Source of the DNA: Strongyloides papillosus
Lineage: Eukaryota; Nematoda; Chromadorea; Rhabditida; Strongyloididae
Length of the DNA stretch: 64,000 nucleotides
Reading direction: 5' to 3'
Assembly (NCBI GenBank): GCA_005656395.1
Contig: SRSI01000048.1
Coordinates: 806,001 to 870,000 of the forward strand
Each line of letters begins with the position of its first letter. Position 1 is the stretch's first letter. The position numbers were made by a program, and so were the translations under genes. Shown here piece after piece: positions 63,701 through 64,000 of the stretch. The notes beneath the pieces were generated by a model, which saw nothing but the letters and a program-made list of their open reading frames with translations, did not search any database and had not been told where the DNA came from.

Positions 63701-64000
63701 ATCCGTCCTCTTTTCTTCATTATTAATGTTATTATTATTTTTTATTATCACCACCATCATCATTATCATCTTCTGATGACTTCACTCCCTTTTGAAATAT
63801 ATTTAATAATTATTGTCTCATGAATATAACTCATAATTTATAACTTTTTTCTATTTTTTAATCACCATCTTTTTCACATATTAAAAGTAATTTTTTAATA
63901 TACTTTTTAAACCATCAAATTATAAATTAATTGAAAAAGTCAAAAATAAAGAAAAATATAATATGTCTATATAATGGACCTTAAAAATAAAATAATAATA
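60718..64000. other. Gene-free AT-rich end of the window
   Basis: No convincing gene. The small frames at 63570-63823 are overlapping Phe/Ile-rich stretches. One begins MSLSHAVLDGKKFLSNFNEIRKR and might be an exon of a gene extending further, but there is no support. The part nearest the methyltransferase should hold its promoter. Confidence 0.45.

Noticed and set aside
63570..63823. Overlapping 68- and 74-codon frames near the window end
   Set aside because: Phe/Ile/His-rich and overlapping in two frames; no splice or domain support.

Overview
The window is eukaryotic and comes from a very A+T-rich nematode. The genes point to this: a BMP-type R-Smad, an NHR-23/DHR3-type nuclear receptor, a DMSR/Srw-type peptide GPCR, an essential myosin light chain, OGT and a ZHP/RNF212-type meiotic RING protein. 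Base composition, long empty AT-rich spacers and few, mostly 40-60 bp introns with GTAAGT-like donors and TTTTAG acceptors suggest a Strongyloides-like (clade IV) worm. The genus is an inference. Every exon junction given here was chosen by reading frame and splice signals by eye; there is no transcript support.

Layout. 1-6.3 kb has no gene but holds a 1.1 kb fold-back repeat element (4385-5467). 6.3-7.7 kb is a two-exon GPCR (+). 8.5-9.0 kb is a myosin essential light chain (-). 10.4-11.7 kb is an unrecognised 412-aa protein (+), followed tail-to-tail by a 5'-truncated paralogue (11.9-12.7 kb, -). 14.5-16.5 kb is a Na+/H+ exchanger (+). 18.2-22.5 kb is a five-exon nhr-23-like receptor (-), with a likely alternative first exon at 23.75 kb and about 7 kb of gene-free upstream DNA. 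29.9-30.8 kb is a secreted Cys-containing protein (+). 31.5-33.7 kb is an RBM26/27-type RNA-binding protein (-), divergent from a BMP-type R-Smad (35.0-36.4 kb, +). 41.4-44.7 kb is O-GlcNAc transferase (+), with a possible extra first exon at 40.27 kb. 46.2-47.0 kb is an RS/RGG protein with an RRM-like tail (-). 48.1-48.8 kb is a ZHP/RNF212-type RING protein (-).

49.9-59.1 kb is the mobile-element-rich part. A tRNA-Asp(GTC) gene is cut in its anticodon arm by a 3.39-kb element with 17-bp terminal inverted repeats and a perfect 9-bp target-site duplication. Next come a decayed multi-exon pseudogene, a 1.7-kb element with perfect 22-bp inverted ends around six 176-bp satellite units in alternating A/B order, an F-box gene, and a 127-bp MITE. 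59.8-60.6 kb is a COMT-like O-methyltransferase (-) with a stem-loop just upstream. The last 3.4 kb has no convincing gene.

The genes are independent transcription units, not an operon. Several are developmental regulators (nhr-23 for moulting, the R-Smad for BMP signalling, ogt for nutrient sensing). The most unusual content is the transposon-split tRNA gene, the satellite element with inverted ends, and the candidate second nhr-23 first exon, which is splice-phase compatible.
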